The notes: generated by a model from the sequence alone, not told the origin. Counted from the first letter of the stretch, positions 53,029 through 62,306 are shown. The stretch: DNA of 64,000 bases from an uncultured Eubacteriales bacterium (GCA_934393265.1 CAKRQL010000024.1:118304-182303); one strand, 5' to 3'. Made by a program: numbers and translations.

Positions 53029-53062
53029 GACGAAAGCACACTCCGAAAAGAGAATCCCGAAT

Positions 53063-54235
53063 ATGAACATACTTGCGTTTGAGAGCTCCTGTGACGAGAC
53101 CGCCGCTGCGGTCGTCTGCCGTGGCGCGGACGGGAGCTTTACCATAAAATCGAATATAATAGCCTCGCAGGCAAAGACCCACGCGCTCTACGGCGGCGTG
53201 GTGCCCGAGATTGCCGGCAGGGCACATATAGAGGCAATATACGGCGTCGCGGAGGCGGCACTCACGGAGGCGGGGTGCGCCCCCTCCGACATAGACCTTG
53301 TCGCCGTGGCAAACCACCCGGGGCTCATCGGTGCGCTCCTCGTAGGGGTGAATTTCGCAAAGGCGTTCGCCGTCTCGAACGGTATTCCCCTTGTCGCCGT
53401 CAACCATGTATACGGGCATATAGCCGCAACCTACCTCGCCCCCGCAGATAATGCAGCCGAAAGCTGCGCGAAAAGCGGCGCGGACGGCAGCACCGGAAAA
53501 GGCACGGAGAGCAACGCGGAGACGAGCAAAGAAAGCTATGTCCCCCGCCCGCCGTTTATCGCCCTCGCCTGCTCCGGCGGGCACACCGCTATATATCTTG
53601 TAAACGACTACACCGATATACGCGAGATAGGCGGCACAAGGGACGATGCAATAGGCGAGTCCTTTGACAAGATAGGCAGAATGATAGGCATACCCTACCC
53701 CGCCGGCGCGGGCTTTGACGCTCTCGCTAAGGAGGGATTTATAAAGGTCACAGGGGACAGCGTGAGCTTCTACAAAAAATTCAAGAGCTCCCCGTTCTGT
53801 AAGTCCCGCGTGATGGCGCTTCCCTCTCCCGCCCTCGCTGACGGGTCGCTCGACTTCTCTTTCTCCGGGCTGAAAACCGCGGCGATCAATCTTCTCCACC
53901 GCTACGAACAGCACGGCGAGGAGCTGCCGCGCGCGGAATTTGCCGCCGCGTATACCTACGAGGCGGTCGAGGCGGTGGCAAAGAAGCTGACAGAGGCTCT
54001 CGCTCGTTACCCGGGCTGTGACCTCGTCTGTGCCGGAGGCGTCGCCGCGAACTCACACCTGCGCGCGCGCCTTGCAGAGGTTGCGCGCCGCCGCGGAGTA
54101 AAGCTCTGCCTCCCGCCCCTCTTCCTCTGCGGCGACAACGCCGCGATGATAGCCGCACAGGGCTATTACGAGTACGAGAGCGGGCACGTCTCGGGCGCGG
54201 AGCTCAATGCAAGCGCGCTTGACACCGGAATATAA
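53063..54235 (+). CDS. tsaD: tRNA threonylcarbamoyltransferase TsaD
   Basis: Forms t6A at position 37 of ANN-decoding tRNAs with TsaB/TsaE. 390 residues, longer than the usual ~340. N-terminal MNILAFESSCDETAAAVV; metal ligands in HVYGHIAATYL (HxxxH). The phosphate-binding CSGGHTAIYLV and GGVAANSHLRARL follow. An extra Ser/Gly/Ala/Lys-rich segment of about 30 residues (roughly 130-160) separates HIAATYL from the PFIALACSGGHT strand and accounts for most of the additional length. Confidence 0.93.
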   Translation: MNILAFESSCDETAAAVVCRGADGSFTIKSNIIASQAKTHALYGGVVPEIAGRAHIEAIYGVAEAALTEAGCAPSDIDLVAVANHPGLIGALLVGVNFAKAFAVSNGIPLVAVNHVYGHIAATYLAPADNAAESCAKSGADGSTGKGTESNAETSKESYVPRPPFIALACSGGHTAIYLVNDYTDIREIGGTRDDAIGESFDKIGRMIGIPYPAGAGFDALAKEGFIKVTGDSVSFYKKFKSSPFCKSRVMALPSPALADGSLDFSFSGLKTAAINLLHRYEQHGEELPRAEFAAAYTYEAVEAVAKKLTEALARYPGCDLVCAGGVAANSHLRARLAEVARRRGVKLCLPPLFLCGDNAAMIAAQGYYEYESGHVSGAELNASALDTGI

Positions 54236-54255
54236 CCCCGAAAGGAACGGTTACA

Positions 54256-54960
54256 ATGGAACATATAGACAAGCTGAGCGGCACCTTTGACAACAGAAAG
54301 ACGGAGACAAAAACGCAGAAATCAGAGGTCTCCCCAGCCGTCATACGCCGCCTCCCGCGCTATTACCGCTATCTCGGCGATCTTCTGCGCGCGGAGAGAT
54401 ACCGCATCTCCTCCGGCGAGCTGTCGGAGATAATGGGCGTCACGGCATCGCAGATACGGCAGGATCTCAATTGCTTCGGCGGCTTCGGTCAGCAGGGCTA
54501 CGGATATAACATAAAATACCTTTACGGGAAAATCAGCGAGCTGCTCGGCGTCACCGAGGGCTACCGCACGGTGATAGTCGGCGCGGGAAATCTCGGCAAG
54601 GCACTCGCACAGACGCACATGTTCGAGCGCAGGGGAGTGACCCGCGTTGCCCTCTTCGATGTGAACCCGGAGGTGATAGGCACGGAAATAAACTCCATGC
54701 CGGTGCTCGACGTCAGGGAGCTCGGCGGCTTCTGCCGCGAGAACGATATTCAGCTCGGCGTACTCACGGTGCCGAAGGACGCCGCAAAGGAGGTCGCGGA
54801 GGTAATGGCGAGGTCCGGCGTCCGCGGAATACTCAACTTTGCGAATATGGAGCTCACCCTTGACGAGCCTGATGTGATAATCGAGAATGTCCACCTCGGC
54901 GACTACCTTATGAAGCTCTGCTATGAAATGAAGCGCAGCCGGGAGGACGGGGAGAAATGA
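54256..54960 (+). CDS. rex: Redox-sensing transcriptional repressor Rex
   Basis: Senses NADH/NAD+ and represses fermentation and anaerobic energy genes. 234 residues: a winged helix (ELSEIMGVTASQIRQDLNCF then GGFGQQGYGYNI) and a Rossmann NAD domain (VIVGAGNLGKALAQ). The C-terminus ends in the domain-swapped helix. An N-terminal extension of about 20 residues is not usual. GAAAGGAAC precedes the ATG. Confidence 0.95.
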   Translation: MEHIDKLSGTFDNRKTETKTQKSEVSPAVIRRLPRYYRYLGDLLRAERYRISSGELSEIMGVTASQIRQDLNCFGGFGQQGYGYNIKYLYGKISELLGVTEGYRTVIVGAGNLGKALAQTHMFERRGVTRVALFDVNPEVIGTEINSMPVLDVRELGGFCRENDIQLGVLTVPKDAAKEVAEVMARSGVRGILNFANMELTLDEPDVIIENVHLGDYLMKLCYEMKRSREDGEK

Positions 54961-56087
54961 TAAAGAGATTTTCATACACGCCCCTGCACGTCTCGGATAA
55001 TCCCGCGTTCCGAGAGGCGAGCGCGGAGGAGCTGCGCGTCCTGCTCTTTGTAATTGAAGCCGGCGGCATTGCCGACACGGAAAGGATAGCGCGCGCCGCG
55101 GGCGTCTCTGCCCCTCGCGTCAGCAGCTCTCTCACCCTCTGGCAGGAGGCGGGAGTTATAACCGAAGTAACGGACGCAGCCGGGGGGAATACCGCAGAAA
55201 AGACAGACGGAACGATGGCAGCCGCGACGGAGTCTGTCGCGGCGGAGGATATGCAACCTGCCCCGACGATAACCGAGGAATTTGAGCGCAGGCTCCGCGC
55301 CGGGGAAATCCCGGAGACCGACGGCAAAACGCTCGCAAGGGATATCCGCGACGGGGAATTATCCTCCATGATAGAGGAATGTACCGCCCTTATAGGTAAG
55401 GCGACGCTCACAAGAGACGAGACCGCGCGGCTCTGTGCCCTTAAAACGCAGTTCTCGCTTGACGAGGAGTTTATTCTCGCGCTCGCAAAGGACATCTCCG
55501 ACAGGGGTGTGCGCCTGACGGTCACACGGCTTGTGCAGGAGGCTGACAAGCTGATACGGCGGGATATAGACACGCCGGAGGCACTCTATTCCTACATAAA
55601 GCGCAGGAACGAGACCGGAGAATGGGAGCGGGAGCTCATGCGTCTGCTCGGCACCTACGGTCGCTCCTTCTCCCCCTCCGAGAAAAAATTTATCGGGAAG
55701 TGGTGCGGAGAGTTCGGCTACGGCTCCGAGATAATCGGCGAGGCGTATGACATAACCGTCATGAATACCGGAAAACGCTCTTTCTCCTATATGGATAAGA
55801 TACTCACGAGGTGGCACGACGGCGGGGCAAAGACCGTCGCAGATTGCCGCGCACTCTCCGAGGGGACGAAAACCGGAAAGAAGCCGCGCGAAAAGAGCGC
55901 GGGAGCCGCAAAGAACGCCCCAGGTAACGAAAACATCCGCTACACCACCTTCACGGCGAGCGAGGCGCTCGAGCGCGCGATAGCGAGGAGCTACGGCGGC
56001 GAGACCGCCCGGGAGACCGCGGCGAAGCCGGAGACCGCCTCAGTGCCCGACAGCACGGAAAAAGAAAAGGATACCGCAAAAAAATAA
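54957..56087 (+). CDS. DnaD-domain replication protein
   Basis: 376 residues. The N-terminal ~70 residues form a winged-helix-like domain (ELRVLLFVIEAGGIADTERI). A variable acidic linker follows, then a DnaD-like helical domain (residues ~190-290: VTRLVQEADKLIRRDIDTPE, SPSEKKFIGKWCGEFGYGSE, ITVMNTGKRSFSYMDKILTRW). DnaD/DnaB-type proteins help load the replicative helicase, and the next gene is a helicase loader. The start overlaps rex by 4 bases. The low-complexity tail (TAAKPETASVPDS) is not conserved. Confidence 0.8.
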   Translation: MIKRFSYTPLHVSDNPAFREASAEELRVLLFVIEAGGIADTERIARAAGVSAPRVSSSLTLWQEAGVITEVTDAAGGNTAEKTDGTMAAATESVAAEDMQPAPTITEEFERRLRAGEIPETDGKTLARDIRDGELSSMIEECTALIGKATLTRDETARLCALKTQFSLDEEFILALAKDISDRGVRLTVTRLVQEADKLIRRDIDTPEALYSYIKRRNETGEWERELMRLLGTYGRSFSPSEKKFIGKWCGEFGYGSEIIGEAYDITVMNTGKRSFSYMDKILTRWHDGGAKTVADCRALSEGTKTGKKPREKSAGAAKNAPGNENIRYTTFTASEALERAIARSYGGETARETAAKPETASVPDSTEKEKDTAKK

Positions 56088-56100
56088 AGCGAGGTATTAT

Positions 56101-57042
56101 ATGTACAGCTACGAAACCGTCCGCCTTGTAAAGGACAGAATAGAAAAGCGGAGACTTGACGCCATAGAGACGGCGGAGGAGCACGCCGCAGAGGTCCGCG
56201 CCATATCCCCCGAGATACGGAAGATAGACAACGAGCTCTCCAAAACCGGGCTCGCGGTATTCCGCGCCGCGCTCGACGGCGAGGATATAGAGCCGATAAA
56301 GGAGCGTAACCAGAGGCTGATAGCCCGCCGCTCCGAAATTCTCCGCGAGCTCGGCTACCCCGCCGATTATTCGGATATACATTACACCTGCAAGGCATGC
56401 GGCGATACCGGCTATGTCGGCACAAGGATGTGCTCCTGCCTCCACCGCGAGCTTGTGACAGAGGCGGTGCGCGCCTCCGGCATGGGAAGGCTCATTGAGC
56501 GGCAGTCATTCGATAACTTCGATATTGAAAAATACCGGTGCGACGCCGATGTCTATGCGAAAATGAAGATAAACCTCCTCCGCGCACGGGAGTTTGTTAA
56601 AAACTTCAGAAAGACAGGGGAGAACCTCCTCTTCGTCGGACCGACGGGGACCGGAAAAACCCACCTCTCAACGGCGATAGCAAAGGAGGCAATCGAGCGC
56701 GGCGCAGACGTGGTCTACGACTCCGCGCAGAATATGATCTCGGCATTTGAGACGGATAAATTCCGCGGCGGCTCCCCGTCCTATGAGCCGAAGGGCGACC
56801 GGTATCTCGAATGTGACCTCCTGATAATCGACGACCTCGGCGCCGAATTCAGAACCGCGTTCTCCACCGCCTGCCTCTATAATATCCTGAATACGAGGCA
56901 GAACAACGCCCTCTCCACCGTCATCTCCTCGAACTATACCCTCGCCGAGATAGGCGAAAAATACGAGGGCAGGATCTCCTCCCGTCTCTTCGGTACCGAT
57001 TATACCCTCTGTCTCTTCGGCGGCAGAGACCAGAGAATATAA
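56101..57042 (+). CDS. DnaC/DnaI-like helicase loader ATPase
   Basis: 313 residues. An N-terminal coiled region (residues 1-90) is followed by a zinc-finger-like CKACGDTGYVGTRMCSC, then an AAA+ domain: Walker A GPTGTGKTHLS, Walker B LLIIDDLGAE and sensor ISSNYTL with the arginine finger in GRISSRLFG. This plan is that of the Bacillota primosomal loader DnaI (DnaC) family; IstB-type transposase helpers share the AAA+ part, but the N-terminal zinc region and the DnaD neighbour favour a loader. GAGG precedes the ATG. Confidence 0.85.
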   Translation: MYSYETVRLVKDRIEKRRLDAIETAEEHAAEVRAISPEIRKIDNELSKTGLAVFRAALDGEDIEPIKERNQRLIARRSEILRELGYPADYSDIHYTCKACGDTGYVGTRMCSCLHRELVTEAVRASGMGRLIERQSFDNFDIEKYRCDADVYAKMKINLLRAREFVKNFRKTGENLLFVGPTGTGKTHLSTAIAKEAIERGADVVYDSAQNMISAFETDKFRGGSPSYEPKGDRYLECDLLIIDDLGAEFRTAFSTACLYNILNTRQNNALSTVISSNYTLAEIGEKYEGRISSRLFGTDYTLCLFGGRDQRI

Positions 57043-57054
57043 AATATAAAAAGA

Positions 57055-57119
57055 ACACAGCAGAGCAAAGGCTCCCTACCCCGGAGCCATGCCCTGCCGT
57101 GTATTTTATTTTTCTTTTT
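57055..57119. terminator. Bidirectional terminator after the dnaC-like gene
   Basis: An outer ACAC..GTGT plus GCAG/CTGC stem encloses GGCTCC/GGAGCC (57055-57102). T-rich tails follow on both strands, so it also serves the P-type ATPase gene. Confidence 0.75.
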
Positions 57120-57167
57120 GGGTGCTTTGCCTGTCAGCCGCTTTACATGTCAGCCGCAGTGGTAAGC

Positions 57168-59852
57168 TTAATTCTGCGCTTTCTTTTCCTTTGACTTCTC
57201 TACCCGTCTCTGAACGAGCTTCACAAGCTCGACCACCGGAATAACGAGCACGGCGAGAAGAAGCGCTATGCCGTAGTGGACAATATCGAGCTCCGCAAAG
57301 CCGAAGAGACCTGCGAGCAGGGGTATCTCGATCACCGCCGTCGTCAGTACGAGCGCCGCGAGCATCGCCCCGAAGAGAAAGAAATTATGCGTCCTTAGGG
57401 AGAATATCGAACCGCGCTGTGAGCGCATGTTGTAGGAATGGAATATCTCCGCCATAGACATGGTGAGGAACGCCATCGTAACACCACACGCCTTTGCAGT
57501 CTCGCATATCCCCTCCGTATCGAGGGCGTGAAGCGTCATCTCGCCGCCCATCGTCACGTAGCCTATGAAATATGCCGCGAGCGTCAGGAGCGTTACAAGT
57601 ATGCCCTGATATATAAGGTCAAAGCCGAGACCGCCGGAGAAGATACCCTCGTTCTTCGCCCTCGGGCGTTTTTTCATTATATCCTTTTCTCCCGGCTCCA
57701 TGCCGAGTGCGAGCGCCGGGAAGCAGTCGGTTATAAGGTTTATCCACAGAAGATGCGGCGCTTTAAGCACCGTGAAGCCTATTACCGACGCCGTGAATAT
57801 CGTCATTACCTCCGACATATTGGAGGAAAGCAGGAACTGTATAGCCTTTCTTATATTCGAGTATATCCGGCGCCCCTCCTCCACGGCGTATACTATCGTC
57901 GCGAAGTTGTCGTCGCCGAGTATCATATCCGCGACGTTTTTTGTGACATCGGTTCCGGTTATACCCATTCCGACACCTATATCGGCGGTCTTTATCGACG
58001 GCGCGTCGTTTACACCGTCGCCGGTCATGGCGGTTATCTTTCCGCGCTTTTTCCACGCGGAGACTATCTTCACCTTGTGCTCCGGCTGTACCCTCGCATA
58101 GACCGAGTAGTAGTCCACCGCGCGGGCAAACTCCTCGTCCGACAGGCTGTCGAGCTCCGCCCCGGTTATAGCCTGCGACGGGTCGGTGATTATGCCGAGC
58201 TCCATAGCTATCGCGACGGCGGTGTCCTTATGATCTCCGGTTATCATTATCGGGCGTATTCCGGCGGCGCGGCACTCCGCAATCGCGGACAGCACCTCCG
58301 GGCGTATCGGGTCTATCATTCCGCAAAGACCTATGAATATAAGGTCGTGCTCAAGCCCCTCTGCGGTATACTCCGCGGGCTCGCCGGGGAGGGGACGGTA
58401 AGCCGCCGACAGAACGCGGAGCGCCTTGTCAGCCATTCCCTTATTCGCCGCCGTTATCGTCTCGCGGTCCTGCTCTGTAATCTCTCTTACGCCGTCCCCT
58501 GTCATTATCTTTGTACAACGGCGGAGCACCTCGTCCGGCGCGCCCTTCGTGTACTGAATATATCCGTCCTCACCACGATGAACGGTGGTCATCATCTTAC
58601 GCACAGAGTCAAACGGCACCTCGCCGACGCGCGGGAGCCTTGCCTCCGCCTCTGCCTTTTTCACTCCGCTCTTCGTCGCGAAATTGACCAGCGCGCACTC
58701 TGTGGGCTCGCCTACCGCGGCTCCGGTCTCGTCCGGCGCGGCGTCGGAGCAAAGGGTCATAGCCGTGGCGAGCAGCTCCCTATTCTCCGTATAGGTATCG
58801 ACCACCGTCATGCGGTTCTGCGTCAGAGTTCCGGTCTTGTCGGAGCATATAACCTCCGTACAGCCGAGGGTCTCGACGGCGGTGAGCCGGCGGATGACAG
58901 CCGACCTCTTCGACATTCTCGTAACGCCTATTGAAAGAACTATCGTGACAACAGCAGACAGCCCCTCGGGTATCGCCGCGACCGCAAGGCTGACGGCTAC
59001 TATGAATGTACCAAGCATGGACTCAAAACCGAAATTCCCGCTCTTTATCACGTTGAACGCGAATATGAACACGCATATACCGAGCACCGCCCACGTAAGC
59101 ACCTTGGAGAGCTGTGAGAGCTTCATCTGAAGAGGCGTCTTTTCCTCCTCGACGTTGCTGATAGCCTCGGCAATTCTGCCCATCTCGGTATCCATACCGG
59201 TAGCGACGACGACGGCGCGGCACCTGCCGTAAACCACCGTCGAGCCCATGTAGACCATGTTAGCCCGGTCGCCGAGAGGGACGTCGCCGCCCTCCCCTGC
59301 GCGGAGCACCCTGTCATGCTTCTCGCTCGGTACCGACTCTCCGGTCAGTGCCGCCTCCTCGCACTTCAGGGAATTTGATTCAATGATACGGCAGTCCGCG
59401 GGGACGGCGTCTCCCGCCTCGAGAATTACTATATCTCCGGGGACAACATCCTCGCTTTTCATCACCGTCAGCTTCCCGTCCCGCAGAACCTTTGAGGTCG
59501 CGGCGGTCATTTCTTTAAGTGCCTCGATAGCCGCCTCTGCCTTTGACTCCTGTATGACGCCGAGCACGGCATTGAGTATTACGACAAACATTATTATAAA
59601 CACATCTGCCGGATTCTCGTGCTCCACGGCGGCGATTACCCCGGATATGACGGCGGCAACGATGAGTATTATCGTCATCGGGTCGCAGAGCTGCTTTAAG
59701 AATCTCTTGACCACACCGTCGTGCTTCCCCTCGGCGAGACGGTTTTTCCCGTGCTCGGTGAGCCGGCGCTCCGCCTCTTCGGCGGTGAGACCGTCCGCCC
59801 CGGTGCCGAGGCTCCCGAGGACCTTTTCCTTTTCTTCAAGATAGTGCTTCAT
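57168..59852 (-). CDS. P-type cation ATPase (Ca2+/Mn2+ type)
   Basis: 894 residues. Actuator motif ALTGESVPSEK (~residue 172), phosphorylation site CSDKTGTLTQNRM (Asp near 339), hinge TGDGVNDAPSIKTADIGVGM and ten membrane helices. Helix 4 has AAIPEGLSAVV, the Ca2+/Mn2+ pump signature of the SERCA/PMR1 class. An intrinsic terminator and a probable Mn2+ riboswitch precede it, as for the YoaB/MgtA-type pumps of Lactobacillales, so Mn2+ (with Ca2+) export is the likely role. I chose the ATG at 59852, with GGAGGAG upstream; the frame is open to 59924. Confidence 0.88.
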   Translation of the reverse strand: MKHYLEEKEKVLGSLGTGADGLTAEEAERRLTEHGKNRLAEGKHDGVVKRFLKQLCDPMTIILIVAAVISGVIAAVEHENPADVFIIMFVVILNAVLGVIQESKAEAAIEALKEMTAATSKVLRDGKLTVMKSEDVVPGDIVILEAGDAVPADCRIIESNSLKCEEAALTGESVPSEKHDRVLRAGEGGDVPLGDRANMVYMGSTVVYGRCRAVVVATGMDTEMGRIAEAISNVEEEKTPLQMKLSQLSKVLTWAVLGICVFIFAFNVIKSGNFGFESMLGTFIVAVSLAVAAIPEGLSAVVTIVLSIGVTRMSKRSAVIRRLTAVETLGCTEVICSDKTGTLTQNRMTVVDTYTENRELLATAMTLCSDAAPDETGAAVGEPTECALVNFATKSGVKKAEAEARLPRVGEVPFDSVRKMMTTVHRGEDGYIQYTKGAPDEVLRRCTKIMTGDGVREITEQDRETITAANKGMADKALRVLSAAYRPLPGEPAEYTAEGLEHDLIFIGLCGMIDPIRPEVLSAIAECRAAGIRPIMITGDHKDTAVAIAMELGIITDPSQAITGAELDSLSDEEFARAVDYYSVYARVQPEHKVKIVSAWKKRGKITAMTGDGVNDAPSIKTADIGVGMGITGTDVTKNVADMILGDDNFATIVYAVEEGRRIYSNIRKAIQFLLSSNMSEVMTIFTASVIGFTVLKAPHLLWINLITDCFPALALGMEPGEKDIMKKRPRAKNEGIFSGGLGFDLIYQGILVTLLTLAAYFIGYVTMGGEMTLHALDTEGICETAKACGVTMAFLTMSMAEIFHSYNMRSQRGSIFSLRTHNFFLFGAMLAALVLTTAVIEIPLLAGLFGFAELDIVHYGIALLLAVLVIPVVELVKLVQRRVEKSKEKKAQN

Positions 59853-59910
59853 TTTTCTCTCCTCCGGCATATTATGCACGGTGCGCCGCCGACGGGCACG
59901 CCGTGACCCG

Positions 59911-59946
59911 GTAAATAAAAACAAAAAAGAGCGTCGACGCGCCCTT
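59911..59946 (-). terminator. Leader terminator of the P-type ATPase gene
   Basis: On the minus strand AAGGGCG pairs with CGCTCTT (59927-59946), followed by TTTTGTTTTTATTT. An outer CCGGTAA/TTACCGG pairing flanks it and is mutually compatible. It lies between the riboswitch and the start codon and is the expected switch element. Confidence 0.75.
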
Positions 59947-59984
59947 ACCGGATATAAAGACGCATCTCCCCGGGATTACCCCCC

Positions 59985-60106
59985 CGGCAAAATGAGTCTT
60001 GTTGTTTAAGGCAAAACCAAACCCCGGCGCGAGCGGCAATCTGCCGCGCGGGAATTGTGATGATGGCTTGCCACGCAAAAAGCGCCAACTACTCCCTCAT
60101 AGGAAT
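59985..60106 (-). promoter_or_regulatory. Probable yybP-ykoY (Mn2+-sensing) riboswitch
   Basis: On the minus strand the leader has GAGGGAGTAG (about 60090-60099) and, about 100 bases on, CAAGACTCATTTTGCC; ATGAG and CTCAT (60096-60100 with 59992-59996) can close a P1-like helix. The GGGAGUAG and CAAGAC elements are core conserved parts of this class, known to bind Mn2+ and to switch on export genes. A terminator follows, and a cation pump is controlled. Judged by eye, not with a covariance model. Confidence 0.7.
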
Positions 60107-60121
60107 ATTATTTCCTTGATT

Positions 60122-60150
60122 ATTCTAACACATCCCGCCCGCGCTGTCAA
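60122..60150 (-). promoter_or_regulatory. Promoter of the P-type ATPase leader
   Basis: TTGACA (60145-60150) and TAGAAT (60122-60127) on the minus strand are 17 bases apart. It lies 20 bases from the kdpD remnant junction at 60170. Confidence 0.8.
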
Positions 60151-60169
60151 TACCCGGAAAGGATTTTTC

Positions 60170-60397
60170 AAAGAGAACAAAAGTAACGGGGTATCCGCTT
60201 CCGTATGCGAGAAACGAAAATTTCGGTTCGGTAAAAAGAAAATTAAAAACCAGAACGCTCGCAACGGACGAAAGGACCCAACAAATCTTGCTTTTTGTAA
60301 GTATAGCTGTAATCAGAACGCCGAGCATATAAATCGTAACGATATTTGCCTCGGTAAAGCCGAGGCTTGAAAAAAGATACCCGAGTAAAGTTGAGAT
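60170..60397 (-). pseudogene. kdpD remnant (DUF4118 segment)
   Basis: On the minus strand the in-frame translation from about 60397 reads LLGYLFSSLGFTEANIVTIY, then LGVLITAILTKSKICWVLSS, VLVFNFLFTEPKFSFLAYGS and GYPVTFVLF, ending where similarity stops (60170). These segments match the transmembrane sensor part (DUF4118) of KdpD-type histidine kinases. Both ends are missing: there is no start, no kinase core and no cytoplasmic sensor domain. KdpD-like kinases often accompany trkA/trkH in Clostridia, and those genes lie 1.5-3.5 kb to the right. The fragment marks the left edge of the AT-richer block. Confidence 0.75.
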
Positions 60398-60425
60398 TTA
60401 CTTATAGCAAGTCAAGTGATATAAT
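60397..60425 (+). promoter_or_regulatory. Promoter of the chrA pair
   Basis: TTTACT (60397-60402) and TATAAT (60420-60425) are 17 bases apart, at the edge of the kdpD remnant. Confidence 0.6.
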
Positions 60426-60452
60426 TATGAAGTAAATCAAGGAGGATCTGCT

Positions 60453-61043
60453 ATGTTCCCAAAGTCCGGTATAAAAAAATATCTTAATCTTTTCTTTACT
60501 ATGCTGAAAATAGGACTGTTTACTTTCGGTGGCGGTTATGCAATGATCGCATTGCTTGAAAACGAATTTATTTCCAAAAAAAAATGGATGGAAAAAGACG
60601 AATTCATCGATATGGTTGCGATCGCCGAATCCACACCGGGTCCTGTGGCTATCAACTCCGCAACGTATATCGGGTACAAGCTTCTCGGTTTTTGGGGAGC
60701 GTTTCTTGCCACCATAGCGGTTTGTATACCGTCTTTCGTAATAATATTTGTTATCTCGCTTTTCTTTGATGCGTTTCTGTCCCTGACGTTAGTTTCTTAC
60801 GCCTTTCGCGGGATACAGGCGTGCGTAATATATCTCATCATGTCTGCCGGTTTGAAAATGATGAAAGATATGCAAAAAAATATATTTAACATTATTATTC
60901 TTACGGTAACTCTTGCGTGTATGGTTCTGTTCTCGGTGTTTTCCGTGAGTTTTTCAAGCATTTTTTATATCATAATAAGCGGGTTTATCGGGCTTTTTGT
61001 CTACATGATACGTTTGATTCATGCAAGGAGAAATAAAAAATGA
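60453..61043 (+). CDS. Chromate transporter family, first half-size subunit
   Basis: 196 residues with about six helices. CHR-family motifs LFTFGGGYAMIALLE and AIAESTPGPVAINSATYIGY are intact. Half-size CHR proteins come in pairs and act together; the substrate in most Bacillota is not proven to be chromate. It has AAGGAGGA before the ATG and overlaps the next gene by 4 bases. Codon use and base composition are AT-richer than in the P-type ATPase gene to the left. Confidence 0.88.
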   Translation: MFPKSGIKKYLNLFFTMLKIGLFTFGGGYAMIALLENEFISKKKWMEKDEFIDMVAIAESTPGPVAINSATYIGYKLLGFWGAFLATIAVCIPSFVIIFVISLFFDAFLSLTLVSYAFRGIQACVIYLIMSAGLKMMKDMQKNIFNIIILTVTLACMVLFSVFSVSFSSIFYIIISGFIGLFVYMIRLIHARRNKK

Positions 61044-61612
61044 TATATCTTGAATTATTTTTAACGTTTCTTCAAATCGGCGCGGTTTCTTTCGGCGGCG
61101 GATATGGTATGATTTCGCTGATCCGGGAGAAAGTTCTGGCTCGCGGATGGCTCACGGAAAAACAGTTGCTCGATATGATTGCCGTTTCGGAATCAACTCC
61201 CGGACCAATCGCTGTCAATATGGCAACGTTTATAGGCTCTGCACAGGGAGGAATTCTCGGTTCGTTTCTTGCCACGCTCGGCGTCGTTTTACCGTCTTTT
61301 ATCGTTATTTTAATCATTGCCTCGCTTATACGCAATTTTTTGAAATATCGCGGAGTTCAGGCGTTTTTAAGCGGCATACGACCGTGCGTCATCGGTATGA
61401 TTCTTGCAACGGCGTTTACAATGCTGACAGGAGTTCTTTTCGGCTTTGAAAGCGCAGGCGACTCTCTCTCTGTTGATATAAAGGGCATTTTTATATTTGC
61501 TATTATTGCAATCTTTGCGATTGTTTTCAAAAAAGTCAGAAAAAAGTCCGCCTCTCCGATTCTTTTAATACTTCTTTCTGCCGGGCTCGGGGTGGCTCTT
61601 TATGCAGCGTAG
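61040..61612 (+). CDS. Chromate transporter family, second half-size subunit
   Basis: 190 residues with about six helices. The same CHR motifs occur (VSFGGGYGMISLI, VSESTPGPIAVNMATFIGS), inverted-topology partner of the first subunit. The 4-base overlap (61040-61043) with it means tight coupling. Convergent with trkA, with 27 bases between stops and no clear terminator. Confidence 0.88.
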   Translation: MIYLELFLTFLQIGAVSFGGGYGMISLIREKVLARGWLTEKQLLDMIAVSESTPGPIAVNMATFIGSAQGGILGSFLATLGVVLPSFIVILIIASLIRNFLKYRGVQAFLSGIRPCVIGMILATAFTMLTGVLFGFESAGDSLSVDIKGIFIFAIIAIFAIVFKKVRKKSASPILLILLSAGLGVALYAA

Positions 61613-61639
61613 AGTAAGCGTCGCCCTCTTTTACAGCGG

Positions 61640-62293
61640 TTAAATATCAAAGCATTTGCGCAAGGCCTTATAGTCTCCGAGCACCAGAAGCGTTTCATCT
61701 TCCGAAAGAATTGTGTCCGCGGTGACAACGGCATTGATTTTTCCGTTTTTCTTTGTGGCAATGATGTTTACGTTGTATTTTCTGCGAATATCGATTTCCA
61801 CAACCGATTTTCCCACCCATGTAGGCGGAACCGAAACTTCAAATATAGAGCAGGAGTCACCGAGCTCTATGTAATCGAGAATGTGGTCGGAGCTGTAACG
61901 GATTGCAGCCCATGTGGCAAGCTGCTTTTCCGGATAAATAATTTCGTCCGCGCCGTTACGCAGAAGAAATTTTGCCTGAACGTCCTGCTCCGCGCGCGAC
62001 ACGACCTTTTGCGCCCCCAATTCTTTCAATAAGCAGGTAGTTTCAAGAGAGCTTTGAAAATCTCCGCCGATGGTTACAATACAGACGTCGTAGTTTTTTA
62101 CGCCGAGCGATTTTAGTAGCTCCTCGTTCGTGCTGTCGCCTATTTGTCCGTTGGTCACATAAGGCATAGCACCGTTAATTCTTTCTTCGTTTTCGTCCAC
62201 CGCCATGATTTCGTGCCCCAATTCATGCAATTTCATTGCGATGTATTTTCCGAAACGTCCGAGACCTATCAATAAAACAGATTTTGTTTTCAT
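61640..62293 (-). CDS. Potassium uptake regulator TrkA/KtrA
   Basis: 217 residues: a Rossmann RCK_N domain (LLIGLGRFGKYIAMKLHELG, NAD/ATP-binding) and a C-terminal RCK_C domain (VVEIDIRRKYNVNIIATKKN). This is the gating subunit of Trk/Ktr channels. I chose the ATG at 62293 with AAGGAGG upstream; the frame is open to 62374. It lies 13 bases downstream of trkH. It belongs to the AT-richer block. Confidence 0.92.
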   Translation of the reverse strand: MKTKSVLLIGLGRFGKYIAMKLHELGHEIMAVDENEERINGAMPYVTNGQIGDSTNEELLKSLGVKNYDVCIVTIGGDFQSSLETTCLLKELGAQKVVSRAEQDVQAKFLLRNGADEIIYPEKQLATWAAIRYSSDHILDYIELGDSCSIFEVSVPPTWVGKSVVEIDIRRKYNVNIIATKKNGKINAVVTADTILSEDETLLVLGDYKALRKCFDI

Positions 62294-62306
62294 ATATAAA
62301 ACCTCC

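Noticed and set aside
60125..60328. 67-residue minus-strand frame as an intact small membrane protein
   Set aside because: The sequence matches an internal KdpD segment upstream of its ATG as well, and the C-terminal part runs into the P-type ATPase promoter, so it is a gene remnant.
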